Below, piece by piece: positions 5,810 through 6,755 of a DNA stretch of 6,755 nucleotides. The DNA is taken from positions 1 to 6,755 of the forward strand of contig CALGBN010000239.1 in the NCBI GenBank assembly GCA_937877765.1, in the 5' to 3' direction. A program made the translations under genes and the position numbers. This DNA is from Candidatus Bathyarchaeota archaeon. GTDB lineage: Archaea > Thermoproteota > Bathyarchaeia > TCS64. The notes beneath the pieces are model-generated. The model had not been told where the DNA came from, did not search any database, and saw only the letters and a list, made by a program, of their open reading frames with translations. The number at the start of each line of letters is the position of its first letter. The first letter of the stretch is position 1.

Positions 5810-6465
5810 TGAAACGAGTACTTCTAGCGCTGATGTTTTTCCTCCTCTGGGCTCCAACTGTTTCAGCTCAGACAGATGAACCAGTCATCAGAATCTATGG
5901 AGCAATGGAGAACCCCATCAACATCACATACTCAGAGTTTCAGCAGCTACCCATGGTAAGCATCAACGCCAGCACCATTTGTGTAGGTTCTCCACCCGAG
6001 ACTCCTGGTTTGAACAGCTATGTGGTGTATACTTACAACTGGACTGGTGTTAGGCTTAGTGATGTTCTAGCGCTTGTTGAGCCTACAGAGGATGCTGTGG
6101 ATATCAAGTTCGGAGATAACACGTTGTATAGTAGTAGTATTCCAATTGCTGAGATTAGGGATGATATGATCTTGGCGATTTATGCTGATGGTGAGGTTTT
6201 GACATGTGAGCAGGGGTATCCCTTCAGAGTCGTGTTACCTTGTTACTGGGGCTACAAGTGGGTCAAATATGTGAGTTATATTGAGGTCACTGATTTTGAT
6301 CATGAGGGCTACTGGGAGAGTCATGGGTACCCTGATGATGGTAGGATACCTGACTGTGTACCCGTAGCTGAGAATCCGGTTGTATTCACAAACACGAGTC
6401 TTGCGTTGATTGGTATTGGGATAGTTTTGATTTGTGCTTCCGTCTTCTCGGCTTCTAGGCGTTGA
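5809..6465 (+). CDS. Exported, membrane-anchored molybdopterin-dependent oxidoreductase (sulfite oxidase / YedY fold)
   Basis: This 218-residue protein has a signal sequence (hydrophobic residues 4-20 ending VSA-Q), a single oxidoreductase molybdopterin-binding domain (about 30-175) and a C-terminal membrane helix (about 193-213) followed by RR. Family marks are the candidate Mo-ligand Cys58 in STICVGS, W-T-G-V-R-L-S-D-V-L (79-88), the pterin-site stretch GYPFRVVLPCYWGYKWVKYV (136-155), then IEVTD and GYWESHGYPDDG. The Mo-dimerisation domain of true sulfite oxidases is absent, as in YedY (MsrP). It likely acts outside the cell membrane on a sulfoxide, sulfite-like or other small substrate, exchanging electrons with the cytochrome encoded just upstream. 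The start is ATG at 5809, overlapping the upstream stop as TAATG; an earlier in-frame ATG at 5725 lies inside the cytochrome gene and would bury the signal peptide. The signal lacks a twin-arginine motif, unusual for a cofactor enzyme. Codons move from C/A-ending at the 5' end to T/G-ending later. Confidence 0.85.
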   Translation: MKRVLLALMFFLLWAPTVSAQTDEPVIRIYGAMENPINITYSEFQQLPMVSINASTICVGSPPETPGLNSYVVYTYNWTGVRLSDVLALVEPTEDAVDIKFGDNTLYSSSIPIAEIRDDMILAIYADGEVLTCEQGYPFRVVLPCYWGYKWVKYVSYIEVTDFDHEGYWESHGYPDDGRIPDCVPVAENPVVFTNTSLALIGIGIVLICASVFSASRR

Positions 6466-6474
6466 TACCTGACT

Positions 6475-6591
6475 CTAGATTACCGTCTTTGATTGACGCC
6501 CAGACCATTCTCTTTGTTGTGAAACTATTCTCCACATATTGCGTTCTGACTCAAGGCGTTCTATTTCTTTTTTCAATTCTTTCTCACTCAT
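6475..6591 (-). CDS. Small 38-aa charged, helical protein of unknown function
   Basis: An ATG at 6591 opens a 38-codon frame ending in TAG at 6475-6477. The protein begins MSEKELKKEIERLESERN and is very rich in Glu, Lys and Arg with leucine/isoleucine spacing that suggests a short coiled coil; the second half is polar. Its ATG directly follows the TAA of the preceding small ORF (TAAATG), with a partial Shine-Dalgarno-like AGTGAT just before it. Its stop lies nine bases from the convergent Mo-oxidoreductase stop. It fits the packed small-gene style of viruses and mobile elements. No family is recognised, and short length makes the call uncertain. Confidence 0.5.
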   Translation of the reverse strand: MSEKELKKEIERLESERNMWRIVSQQREWSGRQSKTVI

Positions 6592-6678
6592 TTAATCACT
6601 TTTCGTTAAAAAGACTTTCACAAAACTTTCACCATGATACATTGGTGAAATCCAACCATTATCTTTTTTCTCAATCAT
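6592..6678 (-). CDS. Small 28-aa protein of unknown function
   Basis: An ATG at 6678 opens a 28-codon frame ending in TAA at 6592-6594. The peptide starts MIEKKDNGWISPMYHGES and ends VFLTKSD. A perfect archaeal-type Shine-Dalgarno sequence AGGTGAT lies six bases upstream, inside the end of the preceding ORF, and is the main support that this very short frame is translated. The stop abuts the next ATG, so the two would be translationally coupled. The frame contains a 24-base palindrome (6627-6650). No homology is recognised. Confidence 0.5.
   Translation of the reverse strand: MIEKKDNGWISPMYHGESFVKVFLTKSD
6614..6650. repeat. TTTCAC repeat cluster with palindrome
   Basis: ACTTTCAC occurs twice as a direct repeat (6614-6621 and 6625-6632), 11 bases apart, about one helical turn. 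The second copy is also the left arm of an inverted repeat, TTTCACCA (6627-6634) and TGGTGAAA (6643-6650) with an 8-base spacer. The three half-sites lie within the 28-aa ORF. They could be a protein-binding site or an mRNA hairpin. Confidence 0.45.
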
Positions 6679-6681
6679 CTC

Positions 6682-6755
6682 TTAATCACCTACCTTTTTC
6701 TGCTTTTTTAGCAACCACATAGCAAAGTTCTCAAAGGTTGCATTTACAAATCCAT
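6682..6755 (-). CDS. Partial CDS, C-terminus of an unknown protein running off the window
   Basis: The frame entering from the right edge encodes at least 23 residues, GFVNATFENFAMWLLKKQK and then KVGD, before a TAA at 6682-6684. The sequence has a plausible amphipathic helix and basic end but is too short to identify. It is followed after three bases by the next small ORF, and it carries that ORF's Shine-Dalgarno sequence within its last codons, so it belongs to the same transcription unit. The true start lies outside the window. Confidence 0.45.
   Translation of the reverse strand, partial: GFVNATFENFAMWLLKKQKKVGD
6685..6691 (-). promoter_or_regulatory. Shine-Dalgarno sequence for the 28-aa ORF
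   Basis: On the minus strand this reads AGGTGAT, matching the anti-Shine-Dalgarno 3' end of archaeal 16S rRNA, with six bases to the ATG at 6678. Other starts in this window lack such a motif and look leaderless, so this is an internal-operon type of initiation. Confidence 0.55.

Noticed and set aside
6462..6722. An 86-codon plus-strand frame starting with TTG
   Set aside because: It is the antisense of the packed minus-strand small ORFs, overlaps the Mo-oxidoreductase stop, has a weak TTG start, and its Phe/Ser/His/Leu-rich composition is what purine-rich coding DNA gives when read backwards.
1..6755. CRISPR array, rRNA, insertion-sequence transposase or terminal inverted repeats
   Set aside because: I found no regularly spaced repeats, rRNA-like stretches, or transposase motifs in any frame.

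Overview
The window reads as archaeal chromosomal DNA of moderate GC. Several starts have a TATA-like A/T box centred about 25-28 nt upstream of the start codon and no Shine-Dalgarno sequence (genes at 118, 1803 and 4133), which is the pattern of leaderless archaeal transcripts. The first gene also looks like an archaeal protein type (small N-terminal helical domain plus ACT-like C-terminus). I cannot fix the lineage; an Asgard or TACK/Bathyarchaeia-type uncultured archaeon is a guess.

Layout. 1-117: promoter region with a small inverted repeat. 118-774 (+): ACT-like archaeal protein of unknown role. 771-1517 (-): alpha/beta-hydrolase esterase, convergent, sharing a CTAG stop palindrome. 1518-1802: intergenic region with two TATA-like boxes and a possible 28-codon upstream ORF. 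1803-3077 (+): 12-TM major facilitator of the oxalate/formate-antiporter-like type. 3078-4133 (-): complete nitrilase with all catalytic residues, its stop abutting that of the transporter. 4176-4364 (-): small zinc-ribbon protein with an unusual four-cysteine tail. 4442-5294 (+): EamA/DMT transporter broken by one extra T in a T8 run. 5327-5809 (+): five-TM protein with two H-X13-H pairs, a probable di-heme b cytochrome. 5809-6465 (+): exported, C-terminally anchored molybdopterin oxidoreductase domain protein, overlapping the cytochrome by 1 nt. 6475-6755 (-): a tightly packed chain of very small ORFs in AT-rich DNA (about 33% GC by hand count for 6541-6720, against about 50% just before it), running off the right edge.

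How they may work together. The cytochrome and Mo-oxidoreductase genes are the clearest functional unit: a membrane b-type cytochrome exchanging electrons with an exported sulfite-oxidase-fold enzyme, analogous in plan to MsrP/MsrQ (YedY/YedZ) but with a smaller cytochrome. The nitrilase, carboxylate-type MFS transporter and esterase are suggestive of small organic acid, nitrile or ester metabolism, but they are on opposite strands and the link is inference. The right-end small-ORF chain uses a good Shine-Dalgarno sequence and packed start/stop junctions, unlike the rest of the window, and may be the edge of a mobile element or virus-derived region.
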